NCBI GenBank assembly: GCA_021234535.1
Contig: CM037838.1
Span: 23,351,969 to 23,415,968, forward strand
Length of the DNA stretch: 64,000 bases
Direction: 5' to 3'
Source of the DNA: Stichopus chloronotus
Taxonomy: Eukaryota; Echinodermata; Holothuroidea; Aspidochirotida; Stichopodidae
In this document: positions 27,101 through 42,100 of the stretch, one piece after another
How the letters are laid out: each line of letters starts with the position of its first letter
Position numbering within the stretch: position 1 is the stretch's first letter
Notes under the pieces: model-generated
Seen by the model: only the letters and a program-made list of their open reading frames with translations
Database searches by the model: none
What the model was told of the DNA's origin: nothing
Position numbers and translations under genes: made by a program

Positions 27101-30100
27101 TTTTTAAAAGCAGAATCCAAAAAATATAGTTTTTTGATTTAGAGACCAGAGATTTTGTGGAAATGTGCAGCTTCAGTCAGACAAAGTAACACTCCCGACA
27201 GTGCATACGTGAGGGGGGTATAATATTGATGACACTAGACAAAAAATACTATTTCACAAAATGCTTTTAGAAAACAGAGTAGCAGTAGCTACCACCATCA
27301 TCATCACCTGTAAATGAGGAACAATACTTCATCATGGACCCTTAAGCTAGTCAATAGGTTCAAAAATAAGATCAATTACTAAAAAGACACACAGCATTCT
27401 ATGGACTTGTTAAACCTTTATTTTTCTTGAGGGAGTGGGGAACACTTTCATACAACTTAACCACCAAAGTAGTATCAAAACTAAGTTGCTGACTTGCATT
27501 CAAAGTTGATCCTTTTAATCAAGTCTGAGAAACTTTTCCCTATAAAGAAAACTGGAAATCGTGACAGATACACATTTCATGATTTTTCCTTTAATACCTT
27601 GATTCCCATTGGTCCAGTGTGGCCTCTTGGTCCATCTTTTCCGGGACGACCCTGAGAACACGAAAATTAAACAAAAGTCAGCATCCATTCAATAAACATT
27701 CCCCATAGGTACAATTAACATCAAACAAAACAACACAAAACAACGCGGCTGTTTTTCCCTTTCTTCTCTCTATACAATGAAGTTTGACTGAATATTAACC
27801 TATCATTGTATCGTTCATTTTGTTCAAACATTCATCTCTCTTGCATATTGTTCAGTTTTATTTTCTTATGAAGAATGTTTATCTGCATATGTGTCTTGTA
27901 TTGAGAGAAAGTGAGTTCTATTTTATGGAGGACAAAGTGCATATATACTTTCTGCACAGTCTTCATCCAATTGATGACATAAACATGTCTCTCATGTTTA
28001 AAGCTCAGAGCAGCACACTGGCTTGCATGAGAGCAAAATCTGTCCTGACCTCCACAGGAAACAGAAAACCTAGTTCAACCTTTTCATCAAGGGTGCCCTC
28101 ACACTTGAAAAATTCAGACATTTACAGAATTTTATGTCCATTACGCCATTCTCTAGGTGGAGATTTTCATCATAAAGTTATTTATAGGGGTCTTCGCGCA
28201 CACGCATATGTTCACTGATGGCTTGCGGCTGGAGTGCAATGTATATAGGATATAACAGTTCTTTCTTAAAACTATCAATTCTTGCCTTACAGCCAACGGT
28301 TGGGAGGATATCCTGTTTGCCTTTTAAGTATGCACATCAGATTAATGGTCTTTCCAGAACTTTACCTTTTCCACAAAACGTACCAGATGAGAACACCGTG
28401 GTGTGACCGTCCATCACTATACTTTAACCGTGATCGAGTACCGCAGTGAGTCATGCCAAATGACTGACAGGAATGAATATTTAGGTCAACAATGAAACAA
28501 ATCATCAAAAAATTCTAACCCAAAAGTTAACCGCAAATGATACACTGCAAAATAGAGGCCCTTTCGGAGATCACATTCACTGGACGTAACCAAATGATGA
28601 TAGAGGAAACAACAAAGATACCATTTTTTCTGCTCGTAACAAAATGAGAACAGAGAAATTGTGAGGGATTTTCTCTTTTTTTCTTTCCGGTAAGATAATT
28701 TCTCTCTTATCTTGTGTGCCATTTTGTGTTGGGAACTTGATCCTTACCCTATAACTTCTTTTATCCAGTGTGTTGCAGCCAATGAGATAATTATGTAGAC
28801 TACCAAAGGTGTGGAAATCGTCATAAATGTCAAACGTGGCCAGAATTGAGATAGCTTGATTTTATAGCCACAGTTTCTCGACTTGGGGATCCCCTGAAGA
28901 TTTCTGGAGCTGTGGATCAGCTCCAGATTTGATTCACTAATCAAGATCCAGTGCAGAAGCGGTCTGATTTACCCTCCTCTGTGGATCAACGTCAACGATG
29001 ACCCGGGCAGCTTTCGCATACACACAATTTGATTAAGATCAGTCACTAGAGCACACGTAGATCTGACCAACTTCTGAAGGGATCGAGAGTAAAACACCCT
29101 CTGACTGGCATCCACAAAAGAAATTTGCTACTTGAGGATGGCTATCTTCATAAGAGCTTGGCAATTCATTTAGAGGGTTCCTGTTCCTAAGGTAGCTGAT
29201 CTCAGATCCCTTTTCTACATAGCGTAGCTACAATTCTCTTGCTGTTATTTTGTTATTTTGTCTAAGACTGAACAGAAAATAGAACATCATGCAATTCATC
29301 GTAACATTGAAGTCAGAAAGTTTTACCCTATTCCCGCTTCTTCCATGTGATCCTGGCGCACCTGGCATTCCCCTGGGTCCAAAGTCTCCGGAGGTTCCAA
29401 CATCTCCTTTGGGTCCCGAAGGTCCTGGGGGGCCCTGAAATGAGGTAAGTCATAGTACAGGGTAATTCATCACATTTAATGCAAGGGAAAAGTAAAATAA
29501 GATCTTGAGATGGAAATAATGTCTCATTTAAATTTGAAATCTGGTTACGTACCATCCTAGAAATATCAAGCAAGGTTTCATTGAATAAAAACAAAAGAAA
29601 TGCAACCAAATCTGCAGAGTAGGAGGTGGAAATCTACTTACCATTGGGCCGGGCCTACCGGTGAGACCCGCTGGTCCACGGTCTCCTCGTAGGGCGATCT
29701 GAAACATTAGAAAACCAACAACAACTTGAAGTACCATCAATGTTGTTAAACACAAAGCTTGAGGCCTTGGCTTAATGGTTACATGGCTTTCCTTCTATCA
29801 GCTCTTAATTTCAGTCTGTCAGAGGGATCCTCAACAGATGGTACTACATTTGAATATGTACCGTGTTAACCATCCAATGGTATCACAGTTTCGATTCAGC
29901 AACACTAATTGTTTGTGGGTAAAATATACAGCTACACGCCATAAAAGTTTTTTGGAGTTTCTCCTTGGTCTATGCTGAATTGATTCTACCGGTCGGACCA
30001 GCAATACTGAAAGCAGTATTAACACATTACGTCCCACAACCATGATGAATACAAATACATATGCTGCATTATTGAGGCGGCACCATTACGTCACCTTCGA

Positions 30101-33100
30101 AGGATGCTCATTTTGTGAAGAGGGAAAAATGGCAGCCCACACAATACCTGTAAAATAATTTAAAAATTTGTAAATATTCACAGGGGGAGAAAGCATATTG
30201 GCCTCTACTATGAGATTGCTGTAAAACCTCAGGGTTTAGGTCTCCCTTTCATGCTGATACCCTCAAATGATGTTGTTCGATGATTCGAAGGGAACTTCTG
30301 AAGCGTGCACAGCTGATCAATGAAGTACCTCTACCAGTCCCATCTCCCCGAGGGCCCATCACAAAATGTTGCGCATTTTGCGTAAGATCCTTCCACTGTG
30401 ACATGGAAAATGCTCAACATGAGCCAATGTTAATATCTACTGTTGACAAATACCAGGAAGAAGATGTGTACAGTCTTGCTTTGTATTCAAGAATACGACA
30501 ACCTGTGAAGTGTCAGGTATGGATCTATGGACCTCCAAATCTGGCAAAAAAAAAGGGGAAGAAGAGGATGAATTTCTGAAACATACCCGCTGTGCCTGCA
30601 GAACATTTGTGATTTGTTGAAGATTGGCAGCCGAGGCTGGCCCTTTATCCCCGGCAACACTTGCGATCATTTGGACGATTTGTTGCTGGCGAAGAGAAAA
30701 AAATTGGAGTGTACAGGCACATGAAGAGAATGTTATGGGGAAATTTAAAAGAAAAAGCCTGTAATAAATGACATGTCAAAAAAAAAACTGTTCTTGGCTT
30801 TCACAAACTACTTAAACCTTTTAGGTTTGACAGCAGTTTTACACTTAAATAGTATACCATAATACTGTAATGTTAATTTTAAATTCATTCAAGTGACCAG
30901 ATATCACATTTCCAAAGTAAGGAAGGTCTCACCATCCACTCAGGGAAGCCTGCTCGGCTGATTCTAGTCTAAAAAAAAATCTGACCTGGCCAATTTCAAT
31001 CCACCTTGCACCTACACCACATGACGGCCACCCACTCGAAACCCCCAAAAATAAAAAAAATAAAAAAAAAACAGTTGTCTCTATTGATTGACTTTAATGG
31101 TTTTCTTTGCTGTTTCATTCATTCTGTTAGAGTTTATAAAATTTCACTAGCCTACTTTTCCTCTCATTTCCACTCTGTTACTCACTTTCATTCTTAAAAT
31201 ACAATGAACTGATAATTGCAACAAAATATTTTGCATCAGACTTGCTTGATGCATGCCTTTAGGGTTTGCCTGGTCTAGATCTTTCAGAAATGTTTTTGAA
31301 ACTATGAAAAAAAAAGTTCTCTTTTTTCTTTTCTTCATTTTTTTTTATACAACTGATGAAAACTGAGTGTTTTACTCCCTTGGCAGAAGGGCATGTATCC
31401 CACTGAGATAAGAATTTACAGCCTGTAATTTAATAAAACTTTGACCTTCTTCACTCAGTAAATCACAAGTCACTCTCCCAGTTTCTACCATGTCATACTA
31501 TCATCACCATGTGTATAAATATGGAGGCTTTGTGCATCATTTCACACAATATAAAAGTACTGGGACATGTGCAGCCCCCATCTGTTTCGCTTGCTATGTG
31601 CACATTTCTCGACATCAATCATCAAACTCTAAAAAGGCGGCATGGGTTCGGGTATAATGATATCGTTCACCGCTAGATCATGGTGCACTACTAGATTAAT
31701 TGTGGCCCATTAAAAAAACATTTTCCCAATTCTAAAATTGGCATTTCTGGTTAAGAGCAGAAGCATAATGTAACAAAATAAAAACTACAGAACTACATGT
31801 TATTAGAAAGATGGGCAGATGGGCAAATGCCACTGAAATAAAACCCAACAGGATTTTTTTGTCCTACTGGTTGCCCTCTAAATCAGCATTCATGCTGAAC
31901 GATTAGCTGTCTTTAAAAGGGTGCCTCAGCTTTCAAGAAATCATTACCTGAAAGTTTCACAGAAATAGCACATTAATTTTCAAGAACAGGGGGGCCTATC
32001 AAGTTCAAAATGACGTGGACTTGTCGAAAACTTCCTTGGTCTCTCCTGAAGGCTATCAAACCCTCACTTCTATCTAGTATGTCCCAAATGGATAAACTCT
32101 CCCCTCTCAAACAAGGCTGAAAATTAACAATTTAAATATCGAGCCAAATGCTACTCAGAGACAAACATCTCACTCTGGTCCGTCTTTTGCCACTCACCAC
32201 ATGCTTTCATTTAAAACTACTAAAAGCTACAAAACTGCCCATCAAAGATTTGATTCTTTTCCAGCGAAATTTAGTTGGGTTATTACAGTATCTTGATTAC
32301 AGGCCACACCTTTAAGTTGGTAATTATGGTATCTTGATTTCTGAGGAATCTTCCATTCTGGGAATATCACTAAATACTACGAAAAATTGATGGTGAAGTG
32401 ACCCAAAGCAACATGGAGAAAAAAAAAAAAAAACACACAGAAAGGTTGCTGCAATTGTGTTTCTGACAAATGGACTTCTTTGTTGTAAAACACACGAAGA
32501 CAAACACCTGACCAAATGTGAAAAATGAGAATCTTTTCCGAGGAGGAACCCTCAATCAAGGACCAGGTGTTACCCTTTTTATCTGAAAAGTTGGTAGCAG
32601 AGTGACACTACATTCCTGCAAGCAAGGTGGGTTTACGTTTTCGAATTATTACCCTCCTTTTTTTTCTCTGTTGCGCTGCAGCTAAGGTTACCACATTAGA
32701 CCACCCATTGTATAATATTACCAGTTACATGTGTCAGTCCCTCTGATCATTCAATAACCCTCCTCCAAAACTTTTTTCGATCCGGATGTTGCGCTAACAA
32801 CAAACACATTGGATGGGATAATTACCTCCAGGTGTTTGCAGCTAGCACATGGACCAAAACACATTGCAGGCAATCTGTTTCAGTGGTACTGAGAAACAGA
32901 TAATCCTACTGTAAAATTTCAATTATGGCATTACTGTGCACACATACAGTTGGCTTGACGAAGCAGGAAAAGCCACGGTTAAACACAAATGACTACACAT
33001 CCATTTCAAACTTTAGTTTACTGATAATCAATGAAAGAAAGCGGTGTTTTGACCTGATGGCATGTTTTCACGGTACAATTAACTGCTGCATTGGGATAAT

Positions 33101-36100
33101 TTTTTTTTTTTGACTGGATTTACTTAAAACGTATCAAATTTGATCGCACCGCAAACTCACTGGTATGAATCCTACTGTCAAGCTACTATCACGACAATCA
33201 CATTTATTACAATACTGGTTACCCTGTGGGAACATCCCAACAGTATATGTTTGCATGACATAACCAACAGGAGATGACAGACGTGTACAGTCGGCGTGTC
33301 TTATCTGCTAACGAGTAACAATCCATTCCATGGTTTTCAAAATACACTAGAAATAAAAAAAAATGCATCATCCAAGAATTTTCCAGAAGCAAACAGTAAC
33401 AAACGTAATCCACTCAGAAACCTTCACATCACATAATAAACCCAAATAAATGCATTCTTCCAGGATTTTCATTTCATCTTTGTTCCACCTCGAGAAATAA
33501 CTCATCAAATATGACAAAAATACCTATAAGTCACAAAGGATCGATGGAACACAGTTTGTTATCACACCAAACTTTATAACCGAGACAATCTTATTTTTAA
33601 TCAAAACCTGTGGTGATCAAAACTGAATAATCTTTTCATCATTGCTTTGCAAAGGTAAAGCAGAATACATACTGTATGAGAGAAATGATAACTTACTGGC
33701 ATGACGCTGCTGACACCAGGAGGCCCTTGGACTCCAGGAGCACCATCGATACCTGGGCGACCAGCACGGCCCTGAGACATTAGATAGGAGAGGAAAGCCG
33801 GTGAAGATCACTGCCTAATTACCAATGTGCCTTACACCACACAGCGCTGCCTATAAAGTACTGTTTGGTATGGTATAAAACACACATATTACACTATATT
33901 CTCTAGATATGAATTTTAAAATGTGCTGCTCAAAGGGTATTAAACAAATACACTACACTCATCCATACTCAAATTCAAATGTGCTGTTCACAGCATGGTT
34001 TTCGACTACACAGTTACACTATAGTCTCTATTTGAATTCAATAAGAGCTGCTTATTTTCATGGGAATCAACAGCTCACATTATCCCCTCGAAGCTTAAAT
34101 TGCAATGCTCACAGGGGTATAAAACAAACACATTATAGTAGTCAATATATGAATTTTAAAACTGTACTGCATGTAGGTATGAAACAAACACATTATAGCT
34201 GCCTCTGCATGAATTTTGAAGCATACTGCTCACAGGAGTATTAAAGAAACACAATATACACCACAAATTTACAGTCACTTTGTACCATCAAATCCTCCAG
34301 ACAAGTTTATAGTATCATTTATTACATCCTGATCCTCCTTTTATCATTTTCTAATCTTTCAGAATTTTTTTTTTTACAGGGATAACTGGGGAAAACAAAT
34401 TCCAGGAGAATGAGGGCAGAAAAGGGTAAGTTCAAGAAGAATGAAAAGATGAAAGCAAACAACTTACCGGCTCACCCTTGGGTCCTGGCCCTCCACGAGG
34501 TCCACTCGGTCCTGGGGGTCCAGGGAAACCCTGGAAGCAACAGATGACGAGATTGAAAACGTTTGGCAAGTCGAGCACAATGTGGGACAAACAACTGATA
34601 AGCGAGTAAAATCATTGGAGGATCTTGTGATCTTTCATGAAAAGATCCTGTTTTCATGAACTCCACTCATAATTGGCCCTATACTTCCCTTCTTTCTACA
34701 ATCTCCTTCACCACTTTTTCTATTTTTCTGTTTTTTTTGGGGGGGCTCACTCTCTATTCAATAAAGGATCTCATAAACTCAGGACAAGAATCCTTCTGAG
34801 GGAGGTCCACTTTCTTTAACCTACAGCCAATCTTTAAACTGCTTTTAGGGGAAAAGTGTGTAATAAATTAATTCTCAGGAATGGTAAAAGCAGAGTGTTC
34901 CAAGACCTCAGTGGGGGAAGAAAAAGTGGGTAGTTCCATATATTGGTCATTATTGGTCATTATTTTGTTTTAAAATGCTGCTGCTCTGTGTATCAGATGT
35001 CATAAAATAGAGCAAGGTCAGAGGTTACTGAGCAACTCATCCATACAAGCACATACCAGGAGTTTGCATTCTTGTAACAACATTTTCACTTGTCCTTTAA
35101 AAGATGCAGTTGGCCAACAATGGCCAATTGCAACAGTAACAAAGCTCTCTCTGAGATGGAAGTTTTCACAATGAGTAAACTAGTGAGAGGTTAAGGGCAT
35201 CCTCAACATTCTTTTACAGAGTGTTTGATCCTACATAAATTTTTCCATCTTGGGGGGAAACTGCCCTTACTTCCTGAGGAGACATACCAACAAATGCTTC
35301 AAATTTACAAAAGACTATGTTGCTCTATTGACTAAAAGTGGGACATCCACTTAACTTCCATTCAAACGAACAGAAAATAAGGACATGAATTTTCTTTCAC
35401 ATGGCTGACAATACTGTATATTACCTAAAATTATAAAGTTGTACAATTCCAAACTAGACTTTTGATGCAACAAAGCCAAACCAAACAGGCCTGTTGGAAT
35501 GCCACAGGAGTATCAACTTAACAAAATGGCTGATTTAAGAACCCTATGGGAGATGACCCAGGTTGTCTGGAAAAAAAACCACAAAACAGCTTGACAGGGA
35601 ACAAATCCTGATGTAGAGGAATTGTTTCCCTTCAGGAAGTGACCATTGCTCTTTTATCTCTTTTTCTTGTCTTTAATATTTACTCTTCAGAGACAATTTT
35701 CGTGTGTGATTACTGATACGTTCAGCATTCTGTTACTGTGCATCTCGTATGACACTGGCCTTAAGTTCTAAATCACGCTCAAATCCAGATTAATGATCTA
35801 CTATGTATGCTACCTGTTTTGACAAATTTCCCCCCCCCCCCAAAAAAAAAAAATGAAGACCTCTCTTAGGCATTGAACAAGGAAATAGGAACAAAAAAGT
35901 AATGGAAAGGAAACATTTGCGCAAACTCAAGAAAAGGTGTTTCGCTGTCTCTGATGGCATCAGGCATTCAAAAACAACAGTGCCTGCAGTTGTTCTTCCA
36001 CAAGACCATGCAACCAAAATGTCATCAGGATAGGCGTTGGAACAACAGTGGGTCTTTCACAATGTCAGAATGTGAATATCTCAAATACATGAAAGTATGA

Positions 36101-39100
36101 TAATTGACCAGAAAAAAGTGGATGGGGGACCTCAGTGCCTTGAAGAAGTTGATATTATCGGCTGCAATTTTTAAACGAAACTACTTTTGATAAGTATGAT
36201 TGAAGAAATGGGGATGATAGCTATCCTTAAATACATTGTGCCTAACGACCTTTTTAACAGTTGGAGACTGAATAATATATGTAAATAGTTGTTCAGCATA
36301 CAGTAGAATCAATGCTTTATGGAATTAAGGGCCATGGAGTCAGCCAGCTCACAGGTACAGTCAATGACATTATTATAGCACTATGATGATATGATGCCAA
36401 AAATCAACAGGTAGAAACATGAATATGTATGACAGCAACAATGTACTACCTTTCTTGAAGTTCTCTTCAGGACATTTGCTCACAGATATTACTACCTTAC
36501 GCAGAACAAAAATCAAATCAAAGAATAAATCAAAATGGGTCAGTTTTAAGTGAGCCCTGAAGGTTTGTGTGAAAGTTACAACAGTAATTCTATGAGCAAC
36601 TGCATTGTTTGTACCCTCTTCACTTTTCTTTATTCAAAGCATGGGGTGTTTGTAACTCTCAAATGACTTACTTTTACTACATAGTCTGGATATGAAGTTA
36701 CTACATTTATCCAAATTTTGCAGTAATGTACATTAATCGGTTGCACTACTTTTGCACGATTCAAAGCCGGCTACTTTGCACTTACTTTTGGCCCAGGTGG
36801 TCCAACAGGGCCCGATGAATATTCCTGCAGAAGACAAAAAGGAAAAGAATGAGTTCAGCCCACCAGCACACATCATTACTTGAAGACCATCAGAGTTGGC
36901 ACTCACTCTATCACAGACTTCACTCGAATGAAATTGCAATGGCAGCACAAGGCAGAAAGAGTGACAGAGCCCACACGAGCATGACGCAGGGCATTTTCAC
37001 AAGAAAAAACAATTAAACAATCAAAATAGCCCATGATAATTACTATTACGTAAACATGACAAGGTTAACATTAAAATCATCATCTTGAAAGTTTACGTCC
37101 TAATCATGTTGGTCATAATCAAGAGCTATATTTCATATGCCACTTGGTGGGCATCACTTAAAGAGAGATATTCAATTCTAGCAAACTACATAACCACATC
37201 AAATTATTTCTTCTCTGTTAGGTGGGTACATTGAAGAACATCTACAGTACATGAATTCATACAATCTCACTTAAAAGTATCCTTTGCTATGGACATTTTG
37301 TGAGACCAACAGGCCCCCCGTGGACTGGATCGAATTTTTCCAACCTGACGAACCACCTGAAGTTTTCAACTGAGACCTGATAACTCAACAGGTTTTACAT
37401 TAACTAAATCACATGCTCTCATCATCAAAGTCATGACAGAGTTGGCTGTAATCTGGATGAATAACCAGAAAAAGTGGATTTCAGAAATACATTTCAGTGT
37501 GTCCGTTTGCAATTTTCCTTTGCACTTAGCATGATGAAACCGTCCTTCTAAAACTCTAGTTATGCTCATCCTCTGCTTGACTACATATTATTACCTTAGG
37601 GGAAAATGAAGCACTCTCCATGAATACTTGATACCCCATCAGTATTTACATCTAAAAAGGTCACACAAAGAGGCTCCTGTTTAATGGACCATTTGCTAAT
37701 TCATTTCTCTGCATTGCAGGCAGAATGAATGCAAAGAACACCGGAGGAATCATCTCAAGTCCCAAGATTTGACTCGTCCATACCCCACACAGCCTATGAT
37801 GTAGTGAGGGTGCTATGTAGAGTCTCTTAGAGGAACAGTCACAGAATGAGCATCTCCTTTATGGGAAATGAGATGATGGATTGTTGGATCAAAAAAGAAA
37901 ACCTGCCTCCTCTTTTCTTTTTCTCTTTTTACCCTACTAGTCTTTCGTCCTTCATCGTGATACACATACACACAGATTAAAACGCATCAGGAGACAAACA
38001 CAAATTCGTTCATTCTGAGATAAACCTGTAGCCGGAATTGGTACAGTCCCTGTTGCTAACAGTGAACAAAAATGATCACTTACTGTACCACTTGTTTCAA
38101 CACTTTATTACCAAATTAACATAAGAGTACCTGGCATGAATCTACTACACAAACTGCTTCAAAGTAGCCATAATTTCATGACTTTGCAAGCTTGTGTGTC
38201 TCTGAATCAATATGGTTGTAGTTTTGCAGTCTTTGCCTTGGCAAATGTAGAACTTAAGCAAAATTGCGGTCAATTTTTCATGATAGGGCAGTTAAACGAT
38301 TAAGGGCCCTCATAAGTGTTGTGGAACTTTGCCTGTATGTGAATTATTCCTCCTCTTTCCTATTGCATCTCCTTGGAAAAGTGGAATAGGTTGAGTTTTA
38401 TAACCAGAAGATTAAACATCACTAAACCACTAACAAATATAGCACAGATTTCTTGCCATAAATCACATTATTTATGAGATCAGAAATTTCAAAATCTTTG
38501 CTGAAGAAATTGGAGGACAGTCTCATACCACACGATAGTTTCCAGGTTCACCCTTCTGTCCTTTCTGTCCTGGTGCTCCCTGGGGGAAAAAATAAAAAAA
38601 AAAAGACAAAATGAAAATGAATTTAACAACTTGCGGCAGGTTTAATACTGTTATGAATATATGAGGTGGAAGCCATCTTAACAAGGAACCATTGCTGAGA
38701 TTTACCATCTCCATTAATTCCTCTTTGGGATTCTTCAAAGTTTCCCATTTTGTGTATGATATCTCTCACACCTTTTCTCTTTCTTTCATCTAGGACAGGT
38801 GAGTAATTTTACACTTCTGTCACATGACATCCATCATTCGAGTAGTGGAACGTAACCTAGCAACGCTTCAACAGTAGCTGGGCATTGTTTACCAACACAG
38901 GTGCCACTGAATGTGGGTGCACAACCATCAGACATATGCTGCACAGACTGAAGAACACCATTTCCTACCACAGGAAGGCCAACTTTTCCCTAGGCTTAGA
39001 ATGGATTGTTTTTCCTTCACAGAGTTAAAGGTGCAATGTGTGACAGAAGCATGTCTAAGAGGAACACGCGCACACCCAGCCGACTTGCACGGTGGAAACA

Positions 39101-42100
39101 CAGATGTACAGTATCAACTTTTCAAATCAGAAATTCACAGGAAGTATGTAACTTAGAAAATTTCACTAAATCGTGAACTCTGGCAATTTTCTTTCATAAT
39201 GCTCTGGTCACTGCACACCCTGGGCTAGAAGTTACAAAATGATTTTGAAAGAGTACAAGGTTTCTCAATTCTGTCCAATTTCACTGACTGAATTTAAACA
39301 GCACCAACATAGCGAAACTTGCTCTTCCATATCTGATGGCTGCTTACAAGTACATAACTGACTACACCACAACACTTCATGGGGTAATAAAGACAATAAC
39401 ACTTTGTGCAGCAAATTCAATGCTTAATAAAGCCTCCCTCAACCTCCCCCCCTCATCCATTCATAGGCTAGAAACCTGCACTTTGTAGCATAGTTTGAAC
39501 ACCTTGCACTTATGCAAACTATAATGTATAAAGTGATAAATCATTCCCTGACTTTGTGAACCGAGATTCTCCTCCCTAGTCTGTATTTTTTTATTGTACA
39601 TTTTTTTATTGGACGTGCAAGTCGAGAGATCTCAAAGAGCGAAATAAAACTACACAGATCAACGTTACTTACTGCGGCAACCACTGAAGAGACTTCAAGA
39701 CAGTGCCCCTTTAAATATATGGAAAAGTGATGACAGTTGCCACCAAGAGGGGAAGATTGCAAACTAAAGGGATTTTAGACTTGTTTGGTCCATTGGAAAG
39801 GATTAAACCAGCCGATAGCTTAGGAAGGAAAGAGACACTGATCATACACATCTGATAAAACTTCCTGTCAGCCCTATTGTAGCTCCCTAAATGATAAGAC
39901 ACTGACAACGAAAAAAAACACACACACCAGCCAGCTATGGTGCAACAGGCCTGCATGAAGACAGCTCAAAATGAGAAAACGACAAGAATCACATCCGTCG
40001 ATCTAAGTAGTTTTACATAGCTGCCTCATACATCAGGGTTGAAGTTTCAGATTCCGATATATGCGAACTTGTACAGTATGTTTACTGCAGTGCTATTGAT
40101 CTAACCGAAGAAGCAGCACTGTAGGTACTGCGGTATTTAATGGGCTGCAGTGCATGGCAGCAGAAGTTGAACAGCACAGTTTTAAACTAAAATGTGATGC
40201 ATTTGTGGGAGTTACTGTACATACACCGTCACACTTATTCTAACATTGATTTGCTGTGCAGTGCGATTGGCATTTCGCTTACAAAAAAACTGCTATAAAA
40301 GATGTACACACACGCATGCACACATGCACGCAGGCATGCATGCATGCACACACAATACCCTCTCCTAACCCCCTCCCCCCGAAACAAAAAACAAAAAGAT
40401 ATCAACCCATTCAATTGTGCCGGCATTGATCCTGAGGAAAACTGTCACTGTTATTGTTCAATTTTTTTTCCAGGATCTTTCATCACTGCCATGTCACTTT
40501 CCATGACATATTCCTATCATGACTGAATATAATTAAGTCCACTCCATGAGAACTAAATCAACATTCACTTTCATCTTTAAATCGTGCACGTTCACACTTA
40601 CATGAGCGTATATGAGATACTTAAATAATTTCAATCTGTATTTATTAATGATCTATATAATTATGGCATTTTGCATATGTAAATATAAATCAATTAATCA
40701 ATCAACAAAACCACAGTACTACATGAATGACATCAAGCCAAGGAGAGCTGACCCACAGGAACACCTGTGGCCTTTACAACAAGTCCAAGGTTTTCTAAAC
40801 CTGCCCCATTATCTATGGTTTCCATCAGATTATACCTTAATTTCTAACCACAAAATACATGCACTAGCCAACAAGCCATCTAGATTGGTCTACTTAACAT
40901 CCTGCACTTTCTATTGCAATAGATTTATTGGTAGATATGACAGTTCCAAAGAATTAAATCCCTGGTTTCAAACAGAGTGACAAAAGATCTAAAATCAGTG
41001 CTACTGTAGGTCAGGTTCTCCTGCTATGAAATGTGACACGAGGCAATAGTTAATCGAAGCCCGTAGCTTCGATTCTTGGATTTCCTCAGCCCACTGTGTT
41101 ATTTTTCATCATTTCCATCTGTGTTGGTGTCTACAGATACTGCATTATACGTTCTTGCGCTAACACGTAGAGCGCAAATTCACTGAGAAGGTGAACAGTG
41201 ACACAGACATTTCTATTGTTTTATTAAGTGCTAATCGCTATTTTAGCCAGCTTACAAGACAATTTGAATTTTGTCATAGGGTGTAACACCGAGTACCTTT
41301 AGGAACATTACTGTACCGAGGGAAATTGATTTATTGCTTCAAGTCATTTCCAACTATCCAGCAGCACTATGTTCATGCCAGCTTCAAACTGGTACTGACA
41401 GTCAGCTAATGCACAAGTTGCCTGTTGGTCGTACGTACTGTACTGACACCATGACCAAGGACAGGCAGTACTATTGCCATCATGGTGTTCCTTCTCTTCA
41501 CTTCGCCACTTTAAGAAGTATCTTTACTGCCAGAACTGTTGCTGTTGGACTATATTAGGCCTAGAATTACCTCCACTATGGTTTAAACCAGTTTGTAGGT
41601 TAATTTTAGAAATGCAGGCAATACTTGGCATGTGTGAGTTTCCTTCCACTGTGGTGATGTTTTACATGCGTTACAGAAGTCATAAATACGACGCTGTCGG
41701 TATGTGCCGTTACACCATCTAGGTCAAGCCTAACTGTGTTACAATTTATATCTCATAGCCTAAGCTGTACATACAGTAGTGCTAGGCGGATCTGCAATCA
41801 GGGGGCAGTGCACATGTCCACAGTCTGAATGGGCTTTGATGTACTTGCTTGCAAGTTCAATACTTCTAGTCAAAATTGTATTTGTTACGATGCTCTGTGA
41901 GTCGGCAAAACATACTAGTGCATGACACAGATGAACTGTTACATACACCTGTCATATGAGAGAAAGGGGGGAGGGTGAGATGATTAAAAGCAGCTCAAAC
42001 ATTTTTCAAGGTCTCTTGACTCCACCACTGCTACCTTGGTGACCGAATTACCTTCGCTTTAAGCAGATTTACAGTATTTTTTATTAAATGACCAACAGTG

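Larger units (their letters stand above)
26691..30586. other. Introns 11-14
   Basis: No repeats of note except a perfect 10 bp hairpin at 28903-28927. Intron 12 is only 207 bp. The plus-strand open frame at 27820-28218 is low-information and within chance length. Confidence 0.7.
33772..36785. other. Introns 8 and 9
   Basis: Holds the 67 bp tandem repeat at 33870-34262 and a C10/A11 run at about 35830-35852. Otherwise nothing recognised. Confidence 0.7.
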
